Origin: Sabellastarte sp. h YS-2021
Lineage: Eukaryota; Annelida; Polychaeta; Sabellida; Sabellidae
Assembly: GCA_964017235.1 (NCBI GenBank)
Contig: OZ024931.1
Span: forward strand, 137,890,033-137,954,032
Length of the DNA stretch: 64,000 bases
Direction: 5' to 3'
Positions 22,240 through 33,275 of this stretch are shown one piece after another. The notes beneath the pieces are model-generated. The model did not search any database and was not told the origin of the DNA. It was given only the letters and a program-made list of their open reading frames with translations. Position 1 is the first letter of the stretch. Every line of letters begins with the position of its first letter. The position numbers and the translations under genes were made by a program.

Positions 22240-22540
22240 TGAAGGAGGGGCAAAAGGTCAAATCTGACATCAGAAGATTCCCAGCCATGATATCCTACAA
22301 GTTGGTTTCACATTGGAAATCTCTAGGATCAATAATAAGCAAGTTATAAGCACTTTTAAGTTTGGTTGTCCTAATTTGACCTGGAAGGAGGGACCTAAGG
22401 TCAAATCTGAACACATCAGAAGATTCCCAGCCCATGATTTCCTATAGATTGTTTTCACATTGCAAACCTCTAGGGTCAATATTATTTGAGATATAGGCAC
22501 TTTTAAAGTCTGCTACATGGGGTAATTTGTCACTCCGTGG
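22240..22540. repeat. Tandem repeat related to the 600-1720 family
   Basis: Two units of about 150 bp share 'aggtcaaatctga', 'cagaagattcccagcc', 'atgat...tcctat' and 'attgcaaacctctagggtca'. They match the phrase order of the repeats at 600-1720 and confirm a dispersed family. Confidence 0.6.
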
Positions 22541-22639
22541 ATGACCTTGAATTAAGAGCTTCAAGGTCAGAATGAAATGTCTACAAGGTTGTAGAGGACA
22601 TGTATATCTGTTATACATATCACCTGTGAAGAGATTCAA

Positions 22640-25600
22640 CCATCTACCTGTGACAAGCAGCCAGCAGAAAAAGTAGATAATTTTTTTTAAAAATGCCTGC
22701 GGCGGCCATCTTGTTTTTCAGACTGAGGCTAATTTCAGTCCCAGAGAAGCTTACCTCCCAATGAAGATATCCTGCAAATTTGGTGGATGCCTCCGATGGA
22801 TACAATACTAAGCGAGTTTTTTGCCCAAAGTTTTAGAAAGAAGCAAAGCCAAAGTTGTATATAACTGCATTAATATTCTGATGACCTATACTTTGATCTT
22901 TCAGTGTTACCTATATTACCCACATGCCAAATTAAAAAGTTCCAAGTAAAATATTATTAGTTATTGCATGCCAAAACAAATGTAAGTGGCTGTGTTGGCA
23001 TGATTGTGCTTCATGAATCATATTCTTGTTTCAATCATTATAATACTCAAATATCCAATTACAATAATCTCCCAGAAATTGACACAACATGTAACCAAGG
23101 TATGCACAGCACACCTCAGTTTGGTTACAGATAATCTCCTCACCTATCCATAGCATCCCTGCAAAAAAACTCTTTCATGTAATTAAAATACCATTAACAA
23201 ATTTCATTTAATGTATCCCTCTTTGCCAAATAAAATGTAAATAGGAAAGAGCTCAGGATACAAACCAAAAACAATCTAGCTGAAGTATAGTTCTGTCTGA
23301 CAAGCCTTTCTCTCAAAACTCAAGTTCTATAAACATTATATATACCAAAGTTGGGACACTAACACACTTTCAAGACCACATGCTCTTATTCTGAGTAACC
23401 AACAACACACCACAATGGCATCATAACGTCCCTAGCAACAGTCAAAGGTTGTGGCATCACTCATAAATTTAGCAACATATTTAAAGCATACATTGGATAC
23501 CATATCATTATCTAATTATGTTTTGGAATGCAAGAACATGTCTCTTAATATTATATGTGTAAGGTTATATTTTTTCATAAATATAAGTTGTGTTTAATTT
23601 ACCTCGTTAAAATAGTTTAAATAGTTAATCTCAAAATGTATTTAACCCTGATAGAGTGTGAAGTGTTTGAAAAGAAAATTATCAAAAATTATGGGTTTAC
23701 AATGTCAAAAAGTGGGGGGGGGAGATATGATGCCCCCCCCCCCCCCCGCTTTTTAAGCCACTGATTTGTTGTTAAATATAAATTTATTGTGCTCTAATGT
23801 CATTTAACATCAGTTTCTTTAAATTACAAAGGGGCACATTTGATACTAAGATATTCTATTAAACTGAAAGTCTGAACATTATTCAACATAAGAACATTTT
23901 AATTAGTTAAAATACGATTTTTTCATTGTAAAATGGATACAAGCTTTATAACAGTAATACCCTACCCCAAGAATTTATTATTTTTGAAAGCCTAAATAGT
24001 AAACACAGAAAAACAGAAATGTTTAGAATTTATAAAATGAATTGGAAATGTTAGAAAACTTAGTATAGCCTCAAGAGAAGCTAATGGCACAACTAGTGAT
24101 ATGACCTGGAGGTCATAAACTGATCTCAACTACCATCACCAAGCCTGACTCCGGGTCATGGAACAACATGTGATATGAGGTCCAAAGTAAATATTTATCA
24201 ACTGGAAAAAACAAGTTAATATACACAAGATCCATAAAAATGAAGACCCCTTAGATATGCAATGGTAGAACAAATGTTAACAACATTGTTAAACTAAATT
24301 TCTTGTTCAGGTATCAAACATTTACAATGAGACAAGTAACCTTAAGTAGAATATTAAAAAAATCTAAACTTATGAAATTAGAATTAAACTGGTTAGATAC
24401 CTTTTGATAAATGAAGCAAAGAACAAAATAGAGATTGAGTTTTAATACAAAAACCTACCAGACCATTGATGGCACGTTCATACAATCTATTCAAACATGT
24501 TAGAGGTATGGAAATAGTTTTATTTATTGAATCCACCAATATACCATAACAAATCGATCTGGCGGTAGGTGAAACTTTTTAATATTCATTTTCTACCTAA
24601 TTTGACAAGCAATCTTCAATTTTTCTCAAAAATCAGAAGATGTTTGAGTTTCAGAAGGAAAATCAACATACGTAAGGTCATGCACATAGTTAAACAAACC
24701 TGTGTAACCTTGTTTTAAGATAAAATGAATGATGTTAGACAAATGTGGAAAGAAAACTGAGGTACACTTTGGTCCTGGAAAAGAAATCTCCCACCTTTAA
24801 ACCTAACAAGGAAAAAATCCCCAGGGATAATTTTTAAATGACAAAAAGCTCAGCTGAAATAGTCCTTTTTCAATAAACATCCGAGGCCAAGTTTCTTGAC
24901 CTTACGAAAAAGGCATCAAATGATAGGATACCTTAATAAAAATTTTGAACTTACATATGTGTTTTTGAAAACCCCATCATTAAGAGAGTCACCTACAGGC
25001 CTACTAAGATCCCCAATAGTCCTACTGGTATTATATGAACTCTTGTGACTGACAATTAAGGGAACAACACGTATGTGAAATAGGTTTGACATATGGACCA
25101 TACGTGGACACAAAAGAAAGGTCTTGTAAGTATGAAAAGTCTGCATAATGGTCAGCTGAAGCATGGGGGGATAGATCCGCAAAATCAAGAGGAAAAACTA
25201 AAATCTAATTGATCCACCAACTGTTTATTCAATTAATCTTGTAGGTAAAAACGAATCCTCATGTAAGTCCCAGACGACAGAGCATTCTTATCCCAGTCCC
25301 CATGGAGCCCCACCAAGACAATAAAACACCAACATGGGATTAAAATTTCTATTTTCCAATCTACTAGAAACTTTTTTATACACATTCAACGTGGTTGTAG
25401 TTTAATAATAATGATTTCATTTAAGCTGACTTGCAGAAAACTACTGGTTGGAGGAGCTTACTAGGAAACAGAACAAGCCAAACCTAGAAAGTTAAAACTC
25501 AAACCAAGTGAAAGGGACAAAGCCCCTGAAACACCAATGGACTCAAAGCAATGGTGAAAGTAATACCGGCTCACGAGTGGCTACTCAGTGTAACTGTTTG

Positions 25601-25980
25601 ACTAGAATTTCGAAGATGGAGGGAAGCCAAGCCACACGGCTGTAAACCTATTTTATAAAGGTCCCATTAAAGGGGGGCATCAAAATAAACTGTTATTAAA
25701 ACTGAATAAAGGTTTGCATAACATATCTGAGAAAGACATTGTGACACCCTGCAAGAGGGAACGTGGCTGGTGAGTCCAATAATAACAGATTTAAAGTAAT
25801 GATACACTGGAAAGGTCAGGAAATTGACAGCTTGTGTATTCCGTCTAGCTCATTATTTACACCTACATGGCCAAAAATTACGGCTCCCTACTAAAATAAA
25901 CAGCTCATAGATCAAACATTGACTAGATGGTGTCATAATAAACCGGATACCCGGTGTACAACTTCAGTGGGGTTAAGGGA
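22640..25980. other. AT-rich stretch with one G/C hairpin, no gene seen
   Basis: No transposon motif or exon signal recognised. The one notable site is 23707-23753, where 'aaaaagt' plus about 9 G is answered by about 15 C plus 'gcttttt', an inverted homopolymer pair prone to hairpin or G-quadruplex formation and to assembly error. Confidence 0.4.
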
Positions 25981-26403
25981 CAAAACCTTATTTATTTGCA
26001 TTCTTAATCTTGTCAACAACCTGTATGAATTGATCAACTGCCTCACATTTCTTCTGATAATCTGTAATTTCATAAATATGAGGGATTAAGTTTCCGTCTA
26101 ATGCTTTGCTCGAAGCAACAAACTGTGTATCTACAATTTCACCAGATGACACGTCTGGAGTTACATGAGCATCAAGATAATTGTCCTTCCTGACTGTCAT
26201 AAGATCTCGCATACAAAGCTCACTTCCGTTTCTATTGCATTCACATGTTTTACCTATGTTTGCCAATGTAGGCTGATGTTTGGAGTCAGGAAGCATTGGG
26301 GATGATTTGAACTTGTGTGGGTGCTGGTGTAGTTGATGTTTTGGTCTTTCATTCTTGATGTCACTACACCCCATCAAAAACCCAGTTTAGTTTTTATTGC
26401 CTC

Positions 26404-26775
26404 CAATTTTATTCCGACCTATTATCCAAACAGGATCAATTTCAGCACCCAAGTAATGTAGAAACAACGATTCTTACTAGTTGAGGCAACAGTACTGGAA
26501 TAATTTTGATTTAAATCCGTATGTTTGTTACCAGTGTCAGCATCACCATGCACATTATCAAACACCTTGTCCGAATCAATATACTGTTGCATTTTTATTT
26601 CCGACCTATGATCCAATACAGGATCAATTTTACCATCAAGTAATGTAAAAACAATGTTACTTATTTGTTGAGGCACCACAGTACCGGAATAATTTTGATT
26701 TAAATCTGCATGTTTACCACCAGTGTTGGTATCATCATGCTTATTATGAAACACCTTGTATGAATCAACATACTG
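26404..26775. repeat. About 188-bp tandem duplication inside the gag remnant
   Basis: 'caggatcaattt' recurs at 26431 and 26619, and 'ggaataattttgatttaaat' recurs in each unit. On the - strand both units encode a DSxKVFxNxHxDxxTGxKHxD string, so the duplication was in frame. The copies have since diverged. Confidence 0.75.
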
Positions 26776-26791
26776 TAGCAATACGTGAAAT

Positions 26792-26855
26792 CTATTACGC
26801 AAAACATTCGATTTAGGTTGTTTGTGTTTGTTGATTTTGTCAAAGCACTTTGTCA
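26792..26855. repeat. 64-bp perfect direct repeat, left copy
   Basis: It starts 'ctattacgcaaaacattcga' and is identical to 27111-27174. It brackets the SINE at 26856-27110 as an unusually long target-site duplication. Confidence 0.9.
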
Positions 26856-27110
26856 GCCCAATCCGACTGTACAGGTCCAGTCCCAACTCACAAGTAACTG
26901 ACATTCCCCTAACTGAAGATAGAGGCTCAAGGACGACCATTTATCAACGTCCTTGAGGTTCTTTAACCTGCCACTGGGGATAGGACCCAATGACAGAGGA
27001 CCGCCATTTTAAGTGGTCATCCGAGCCACTATGTATCTGCCTGTACCTGGGATTGAACCCACGTCCTCTGAGTTCCTAGACAAGTGTGTTACCCGCTAGG
27101 CCACAGTGGC
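26856..27110 (-). mobile_element. tRNA-derived SINE without A-tail, inserted in the gag remnant
   Basis: On the - strand it begins GGCCACTGTGGCCTAGCGGG, where TGGCCTAGCGGG fits the tRNA A box. Some 40 bases on is GGTTCAATCCC, a perfect B box. It ends '...gtacagtcggattgggc' with no poly(A) or (AAAT)n. The 255-bp body is flanked by perfect 64-bp direct repeats of gag sequence, so the insertion point is exact. The head is shared with the SINEs at 44004-44239 and 58300-58432, but the tail differs, suggesting another partner LINE. Confidence 0.75.
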
Positions 27111-27174
27111 CTATTACGCAAAACATTCGATTTAGGTTGTTTGTGTTTGTTGATTTTGTCAAAGCACTTTGTCA
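27111..27174. repeat. 64-bp perfect direct repeat, right copy
   Basis: It is identical to 26792-26855 over all 64 bases and ends 'aaagcactttgtca'. See the SINE entry. Confidence 0.9.
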
Positions 27175-28194
27175 CACTGACCTTTCTCCGATTGGTAGCT
27201 GTGGCATCACAGCACTCTAGTGTACTAGAATGTATGACACTGTTACAAATCCTATCTATATTGTCAACCTGACTATAATCTGACACCTCTCCTCGCTCCA
27301 TTCTACATAGGAGTACTGCGTGGTTGGTCTTTGCCACATCCGAGGAGAAATCATTTGCATCTTCAAACAAGGATATAATATAATCCAACATATGCTTCCT
27401 GAGATTTAAGTTTCCTCCTCCGTCATGATCCGACAAAAGCCAGCCACCCATTGACACACTGACAATTGGTCGTGTGTAGTACATTCCGTACTGATACCTG
27501 ACAAGATATATTCACGGGGCCATTTGACACGATTTAACACCAAGACTTCAACAGAACCCCCTCTCAATGACTTAACTTTTGTACCTTTCTGCTTATTATC
27601 TTCCAGCTGCTTAAGGCACTGATCAACCAGTGCTTTCACTGTCACATCTTGTCTTAAGATGTTCAAATGTGGAATTTGAGGGACTGGGTAACTAGGTGTT
27701 GATTCGACCTTGGAAGACATGACCTTCTTTTTAACCTTTTGACCCTTGCTCTTGTCAGTGTCATTGGTTTTGGATCCTTTTTGCTCAATATTATCTAAAC
27801 GCTTGCCCAGCTTTTCTAGCTGTGCCAGAATCTATATGCTGATAGTCTGTTGACGTTGACACTTTACTATTAGATACAGACTTTTCTGTTTACTCTTGCT
27901 ACTAGTATCACTGTCACTGAAAGAATCTTGTTCAAAACTATTAACAAGGACTCACAATCTGCTTCACTAATAGATTATTCTGAATCTGACACTTGTCCGT
28001 TTTTTTGTCTGAGAAGATCTTTCGGAAGCTTCGTGTCATCTCTCAGTTGTAACTGCACAGGTAGTTGAATGGTCCCCTATCTTCAAGATCTCAAACTATA
28101 TTGTTGAGTGGATGTAGCAGCCATATCGACAATGAGATAAATCAATAAAACTAAAAACTCTAAAAATGTTCAATGTCACCTCATTGTCCTGCAG

Positions 28195-28277
28195 ATTTGA
28201 AATGGCAGAAGGAAGACTTCCAATTCAAGGTGACCAATCTCTGTTTAATCACAGGACAGGACACAAAGACCCAGCTG
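28195..28277 (+). other. Exon-like segment, uncertain
   Basis: 'ttgtcctgcag' precedes it and GTAAGG follows it. Read with one carried base it is open (LKWQKEDFQFKVTNLCLITG and on), compatible with the phase after 21115, but a second frame is also open. It lies between a DIRS gag start and a Polinton-like remnant, so it may be transposon coding sequence rather than a host exon. Confidence 0.15.
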
Positions 28278-28279
28278 GT

Positions 28280-29390
28280 AAGGACTAATATTTACACTGA
28301 TCAATAATAGGAGCTCCCCCAGGACCGATCTGTCCGGCACCCTGATGCTGGACTGAACAAGTATGAGCAAGCCTATCACAAAAAGTTTAAGTTAGGGAGA
28401 TTGCAGGAAGGAATTTCCAACCATTTGGAGCTGTGACAGCTTAAGCTGGAGTCCTTTCAGTTGACAGGCCTGAAGGAATCACCTTTCCACTGAAGTGTTT
28501 TGACAGGTTTTGTTGAAGGCGATACTCTCCCTTGACCCACTTGTCAATTTACAGATTGAGTTATGTGATTCTTGACTATGTTAAGGTAATCCTGTTATTT
28601 TTTATAAATGAGTGACTTAGATCAAGCTACTTTTTCCACAAAGCCCTGTACACATTTATTTTAAGTTTTTTGATTAACACTATAGCTTCACACAAGACTA
28701 GCAAAAGAGAGGTTTGATTGAAAATTGGTATATGAAGGAGCTACTTATGGTTATGGACAGCCATGGGGTCATAACTGATGACTTCTCTGATTGGAAAAAT
28801 CATTCTCATTGTAATAAAACATTGATTTAGCAAGCTCTTGGAACTAGATCCGACTTTTTTGTGTTTTGATTCGGATATAACTTAAGAACTCCTAGAAAGA
28901 CATGTTTCTTAAGATTAACCATGTGAATTTTATCACTCTTTTATGTTTTACCGCAATATGTCTTCTCACTTTGTTCCATCATACAGAGCAAACCACATGG
29001 CGTAGCTTCGCTTACTGCCAGGAGAAGCCAGTGGAATCAACAAGGAGATCCAGAACACAACCTAGAATGCAGTCATGAACAGAATAATCAGATTCTTGCC
29101 TAATAATGATTCAGAAACCCGTTATAAACTGAGTAATATTTAATCTTTCCAAACACAGACATTCAGCCATGGTCAGAGCGCCATCACATCTATGGGCAGC
29201 ACCTAAACAAGGTGTCCCACTCACCCTTTCACAGTAAGCACTAGATTAATAAAAATTAATTTAATATCCTGGCCTGAACCCAGGGAAGCCCTACCGCCAA
29301 AATGACAAAGTCATATAAAAACCTCATCTGCCACACTGAGGCAGTTCGATGAATTGTCTAACTAATAAAGCACCGGCTCATCAAAGGCCA
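28280..29390. other. No recognised gene; possibly decayed transposon coding sequence
   Basis: The composition is less AT-biased than the flanks, with short open stretches on + (for example near 28450-28560), but no motif I can name. Confidence 0.3.
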
Positions 29391-29399
29391 CCTCAGGAC

Positions 29400-29890
29400 A
29401 GATTAGCCACCTACTTTGTTCTGCTGGAAAGAGTCCATCTCCTGGTCATAATGGTGCCCATATCAAGACTGCAACTTTGTGCTTTGCTAGGATCTGAGAC
29501 ATAGTAACCAAGGACTCTCGGCCAGGATCAACTTGAAGCAGTTTTGGCCATTTTATTGGGCTTCAATTATAAATGCATCAGCCACCTCGGTAGAGTCTTT
29601 CAAGGACAATGGCTCAGTCTCTTTGTAGGGACTGGCTACAACAACCACAGTAAGGACATATTTGTATATCTTGCACCTGACCTTGTTATGATGTACAAAG
29701 AGAAGGTCAGCTTCTTGGACTGTGTTTGGCACACTGACATCAACTTTTGTTTGAGGAATATGTCTTGAGACAGGTAAATAGATATTCCAGATGACCTGCT
29801 TCTTCAACCAGACGTGTGCCATATATTCAGAGACTGTGGCAACATTAGCCGGCTTCTTGATGACTGCAAGTCCCTCCAAGTAGTCCCGAG
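29400..29890 (-). pseudogene. Polinton/F54H12.3-type integrase remnant
   Basis: The - strand frame from 29879 reads KKPANVATVSEYMAHVWLKK, then VPNTVQEADLLFVHHNKV, then YKYVLTVVVVASPYKETEPL and STEVADAF. After a shift it reads KLLQVDPGRESLVTMSQILA. The ADLLF and VDPG Asp positions match the first two acidic residues of the DDE integrase core in transposon-derived proteins of the F54H12.3 kind, which in animals belong to Polinton/Maverick elements. Beyond about 29400 the frame is lost and the catalytic Glu is not identified. No packaging ATPase or polymerase B was found nearby, so the element type is probable, not proven. Confidence 0.5.
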
Positions 29891-30139
29891 TGTAGCAGTA
29901 TTACAATATTCCAACAAAATATCAGCTGGAGAGAATCTCACTACTGTCAGTAAGGAGGCTCAAAATGCCTTCCAGTGATAAAACAGTCTGTTTTGATTAG
30001 CTTGTATGCCACAAGGCCACTTGTGGCCATGTAAAATACAATGATGGCAATATCACAGTTTTTTGGACAAGATGCTGGTATGCTAAGTTAATGTTTCATA
30101 GGAAATCCCTCTTGTTGCAACTAATTTTACATTGCGAAG

Positions 30140-30764
30140 CACATGGTTATACAGAACAACATTGGTTTGTATTCGAACCTATCCTTCAGATCGACTGGTA
30201 AAGTGGCATATGGCTATCCCACTACTCAAAGTCAAGAATTACCTAAGAGATATCAAGAGTTAGTGGCATCTGTGCTAGCACAGCCAGTGGTCTTTAGTGT
30301 GGCATTCTTTGCACAACATGGATTTTGGTAACATACTCTCTGAAGTATCAATGCCTTGGTATTCTGTAGCATTAATGGACGTTGAGGTCATCGATCAAAA
30401 TCACATCATTGCTGCTGATTACCACAGTGACACCAAGAGCCTGGACTACCATCTGGACATTATCCCTGCAGGTCAGGAATATTGTCCGGCAGTTTCTGGA
30501 ACAATGATGTCATGAATCTCAAGGTTAGGGAACCGAACAAGAAGCTGTTGTTCCTGGTTGATTGTGCTGCACTGTTGCAGGCCCGTGATCCCTAGGGGAG
30601 ACCTAAGATACCTCTAAAGGTTGAACTTTCATCAGTATGCACTTGTATCCTTGGCTTACTTTAATGGACAATCCTTCAATATTACTGGGCCATGTAAGAA
30701 TATGGCAGACTTTGAATTCAATAACCCTGCATTTGATGATGCCGGTGTAAAAGGCATTATATAT
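30140..30764 (+). other. Unrecognised broken coding-like sequence, left half of the gypsy target
   Basis: + strand open pieces include AYGYPTTQSQELPKRYQELV and DVEVIDQNHIIAADYHSDTK with LDYHLDIIPAGQEY. The same tract appears to continue after the gypsy insertion at 35787 (VPQGTSSMLSTNDISIIVGS). A distant resemblance of IPAGQEY to Polinton-like capsid genes is a guess. Its proximity to the integrase at 29400 is the only support. Confidence 0.2.
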
Positions 30765-31020
30765 TGTAACAAGTTGTATGACTTGTTGATATTTCATGAG
30801 AAATAAAATACAAAGTCTTTACAAATGTTATTATATCAGCATTTAAAACAGAGATCACAAAATAACCAGCACATGCTTGAACTGCTAATACAGGACTAAA
30901 CTGTTTAACCTCTCTTTGTAGTGATGCTACTGTCCAGTGATTTATTACCCTTATTTCCTGTGCTGTATGATGACTCATTCAAACCCACACATTTGGTTGA
31001 ATACTGTTATACATGTTACA
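30765..31020 (-). repeat. 3' LTR of the gypsy element
   Basis: 256 bp, TGTAAC...GTTACA, the downstream LTR in transcription sense. On the - strand 'gggtaataaatcac' offers a polyadenylation signal. An open frame within it on the - strand is repeated in the other LTR and is not a gene. Confidence 0.95.
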
Positions 31021-31041
31021 TGCTTTTTCCTTTTTTTTTTG
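31021..31041 (-). promoter_or_regulatory. Polypurine tract of the gypsy element
   Basis: On the - strand a run of A with GG and AAAAAG, then CA, directly abuts the 3' LTR, the standard primer for plus-strand DNA synthesis. Confidence 0.8.
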
Positions 31042-31313
31042 TTTTAATTTATGAAATAAAGTCCACTTTTCTAAAATATAAATTTTAGTATAAAAGTACA
31101 CAAAAACCACACAACTGTTATCATTATAAAATGCATTGTTATTACATATAAGAGTTGTTGTCCATTTTGCTTCGTGAGTAATAATTATATCTTTACATGC
31201 AAAATAATATCAAATTTCTGGTTTCTGAGGTAGACTGCCCAGTAACCATAACAATAAACGACCATTATTCTGGGTCTTTTTTTGTTTGTTGTTTAATTTT
31301 GAAAAAATTAAAC

Positions 31314-33275
31314 CTATGGAATATGTTCATATGGTGTAAACTGGTGTCTTTCTCTGGCACTTCTGCGGGGTTGGCTCTTTTTAGGAGACTTCGGTGGTGT
31401 GCGTTGCATTTTTGGTAAGGGTGTCACATCTGCTTCTAGATTGATAGCTGGCAGTTGCGTTTGAGGTGTTGCATGAATGTAATTGTCCTCTTGTGTGATC
31501 TGACCTGGATCTTCCTGAGTCTTCTTAAGATGTTTTCTATTTCTCCGGAGTATCATGTCATCCTCTCTCAGTACTTCATAGGATCTTTCTCCGCTCTTTC
31601 TAATTACGGTCCCCTTTTCCCAGTCAGCCTTTTTATTCACCAATGGCTGTATTCTGACAGTGTCACCATTTTGTAGAGGATGTAGGTCTTTCGCAGTACG
31701 ATTGTAATAAAACTGTTGTTTTGCATGGTGTGTTTGTGTCCTTTCTTTCTGCACTGTTGGGTCAACTGTTTTTGGCTGGAGTAGTTTGTCCTTTGTTGGA
31801 ATTGTGGTCTTTGTTCTTCTCCCCAGGAATTTTTGTGCTGGACTGCTATTAAAGGCTTGCATGGGGATGTTTCTGTGCAGAAGCAAAGCTAAATATATAT
31901 CTTGATGCTCTCTCTTTGCTTTTTTCATCAAGTTCTTGCAGGTCTTCACAGCTCTCTCTGCAGGATTTGTAGATTGGTGATATGGTGAAGTATACTTGTG
32001 ATGGAATTTGTATAGCTTTTCAAATTGTTTGAATTCAGCACTGTGAAATATTGGTGCGTTGTCAGAGATGAGCGTTTGACAGATTCCATATCTGGCAAAA
32101 TGGTGTTTGAGTTTGTGTATGATTGTTTTTGCTGTCATTGTTGCAATCTTGTCAACTTCCCAGAAGTTGGAATACTGGTCTAATGTTATCAGGTAGTTGA
32201 CTCCGTCTAATGTGAAGATGTCAGTGGATACATGTTGCCAGGGTCGTTCAGGGATTTCATGGCTGATGAGGGTTTCTTTTTGTTGGCTGTTATCATCAGT
32301 CGCTCGGCACGTATCACACTTTTGGCAATGTTCTTTGATTTGTGCTGACATCTGTGGCCAATATACATATTCTCTTGCTGTTCTCAGACAAGATTCAATT
32401 CCAGCATGGGCAAGGTGGATGTCCTGGATAATTTCCTTCCTCATCCTGCTAGGGATCACAACACGGTCTCCCACAAAAATGATTCCATCTTGCACTGTGA
32501 GGTTGTGTTTTTCATGCTGGTATGGTGCAATTTCCATCGGTATAAGTTGTTTTTGCTCTGGCCATCCATGTATGATAGTCTGTTTTAAAATTTGCAGAGT
32601 TTTGTCTTCCATAGTTGCCTGTTTGATCTTGTGTAGCTTTTCATCTTTTAGTTCTTGAGTCTCAGTCAAATTAATGCTGTCGAGTTCCAGATAGAATACA
32701 TGAGTATGTCTATCAGCAGATGGGCCAGTAGTCTCTTCTAGACTAGCTCTGGATAATGTGTCTGGCACATACGGATCTGAGCCCTTCCTGTACACAACAG
32801 TGGTGTTGTAGTCTTGCAGTTGGAGTAGCATTCTTTGCAGTCTTCTTGGTGCCTTGATCAGAGGCTTTATGGCGATATTTTCTAGTGGCTTGTGATCAGT
32901 CTGCACTTCCACATGTCTGCCATATGTCATCTGATGAAAATGTTGTAGGCCAAATATAACAGCAAGTAGTTCTAGCTCTATTTGGGCATAGTTCTTTTCA
33001 CTAGATGTCAAGGATCTTGATCCAAATCCAACTGGTCTGTTGTCTTGTAGTAATACAGCTCCAAGGCCTGATCTTGAGCTGTCAGTCTGTAGCACTAGGT
33101 TTGTGTTTTTCGGATCAAAAAACTTTAAAACCTGTCTGCTTGTTATGACTTGTTTGATGTCTTCAAACGCTTTTTGCTGCTCTTCTGTCCACTCAAACTT
33201 TACGTCTTTCAGGGTTAGCTTGCAGATTGACTCTAGCATTGATGTCATTTGGTGGTGGCATCTCAACAATTGCAT
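31314..33275 (-). CDS. pol: Gypsy pol, distal part: RNase H and integrase
   Basis: 653 codons. Residues about 20-50 (LTLKDVKFEWTEEQQKAFED) are the RT/RNase H connection. RNase H lies at about 58-176, with LQTDSSRSGLGAVLL, the Glu of YAQIELELLA and VQTDHKPLE. Integrase begins with a His/Cys zinc site (HLAH at 287-290, CQKCDTC at 317-323), then Asp352 (STDIF), Asp405 (SDNAP) and Glu440 (NPAERAVKT). I count 34 residues between Asp405 and Glu440, one fewer than the usual 35. A basic C-terminal tail follows. The listed Met is only the first in this frame. In nature this is the continuation of the upstream ORF, from which it is separated by the thumb deletion. The true protein would be one Gag-Pol. 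Confidence 0.9.
   Translation of the reverse strand: MQLLRCHHQMTSMLESICKLTLKDVKFEWTEEQQKAFEDIKQVITSRQVLKFFDPKNTNLVLQTDSSRSGLGAVLLQDNRPVGFGSRSLTSSEKNYAQIELELLAVIFGLQHFHQMTYGRHVEVQTDHKPLENIAIKPLIKAPRRLQRMLLQLQDYNTTVVYRKGSDPYVPDTLSRASLEETTGPSADRHTHVFYLELDSINLTETQELKDEKLHKIKQATMEDKTLQILKQTIIHGWPEQKQLIPMEIAPYQHEKHNLTVQDGIIFVGDRVVIPSRMRKEIIQDIHLAHAGIESCLRTAREYVYWPQMSAQIKEHCQKCDTCRATDDNSQQKETLISHEIPERPWQHVSTDIFTLDGVNYLITLDQYSNFWEVDKIATMTAKTIIHKLKHHFARYGICQTLISDNAPIFHSAEFKQFEKLYKFHHKYTSPYHQSTNPAERAVKTCKNLMKKAKREHQDIYLALLLHRNIPMQAFNSSPAQKFLGRRTKTTIPTKDKLLQPKTVDPTVQKERTQTHHAKQQFYYNRTAKDLHPLQNGDTVRIQPLVNKKADWEKGTVIRKSGERSYEVLREDDMILRRNRKHLKKTQEDPGQITQEDNYIHATPQTQLPAINLEADVTPLPKMQRTPPKSPKKSQPRRSARERHQFTPYEHIP

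Larger units (their letters stand above)
25985..28124 (-). pseudogene. DIRS-like gag remnant
   Basis: The likely start is ATG 28124 (MAATSTQQYSLRS), followed by an acidic/Ser-rich N-terminus with several stops. The recognisable core is at 27720-27230: VTVKALVDQCLKQLE, VEVLVLNRVKWPREYILSG, DQLSVCQWVAGFCRIM, then after a shift NLNLRKHMLDYIISLFEDAN, AVLLCRMERGEVSDYSQVD. I recognise this RVKWPxEYxLSG ... QWVAGFCRxM ... HAVLLCRMExGE pattern from ORFs that sit upstream of RT in DIRS-type elements. Below 27230 the frame is split by a SINE (26856-27110) and a 188-bp tandem duplication (26404-26775), ending near 25988 in a part I do not recognise. The assignment as gag is by position in the family, not by zinc fingers. 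Confidence 0.55.

Noticed and set aside
30765..30978. Small - strand ORF repeated almost exactly at 35531-35744, resembling a conserved gene pair
   Set aside because: Both lie wholly within the two LTRs of the gypsy element; the similarity is LTR identity, not protein conservation.
33193..33275. Programmed ribosomal frameshift between the two gypsy ORFs
   Set aside because: The overlap is inside RT, coincides with missing conserved residues, and shows no slippery heptamer; a deletion explains it better.
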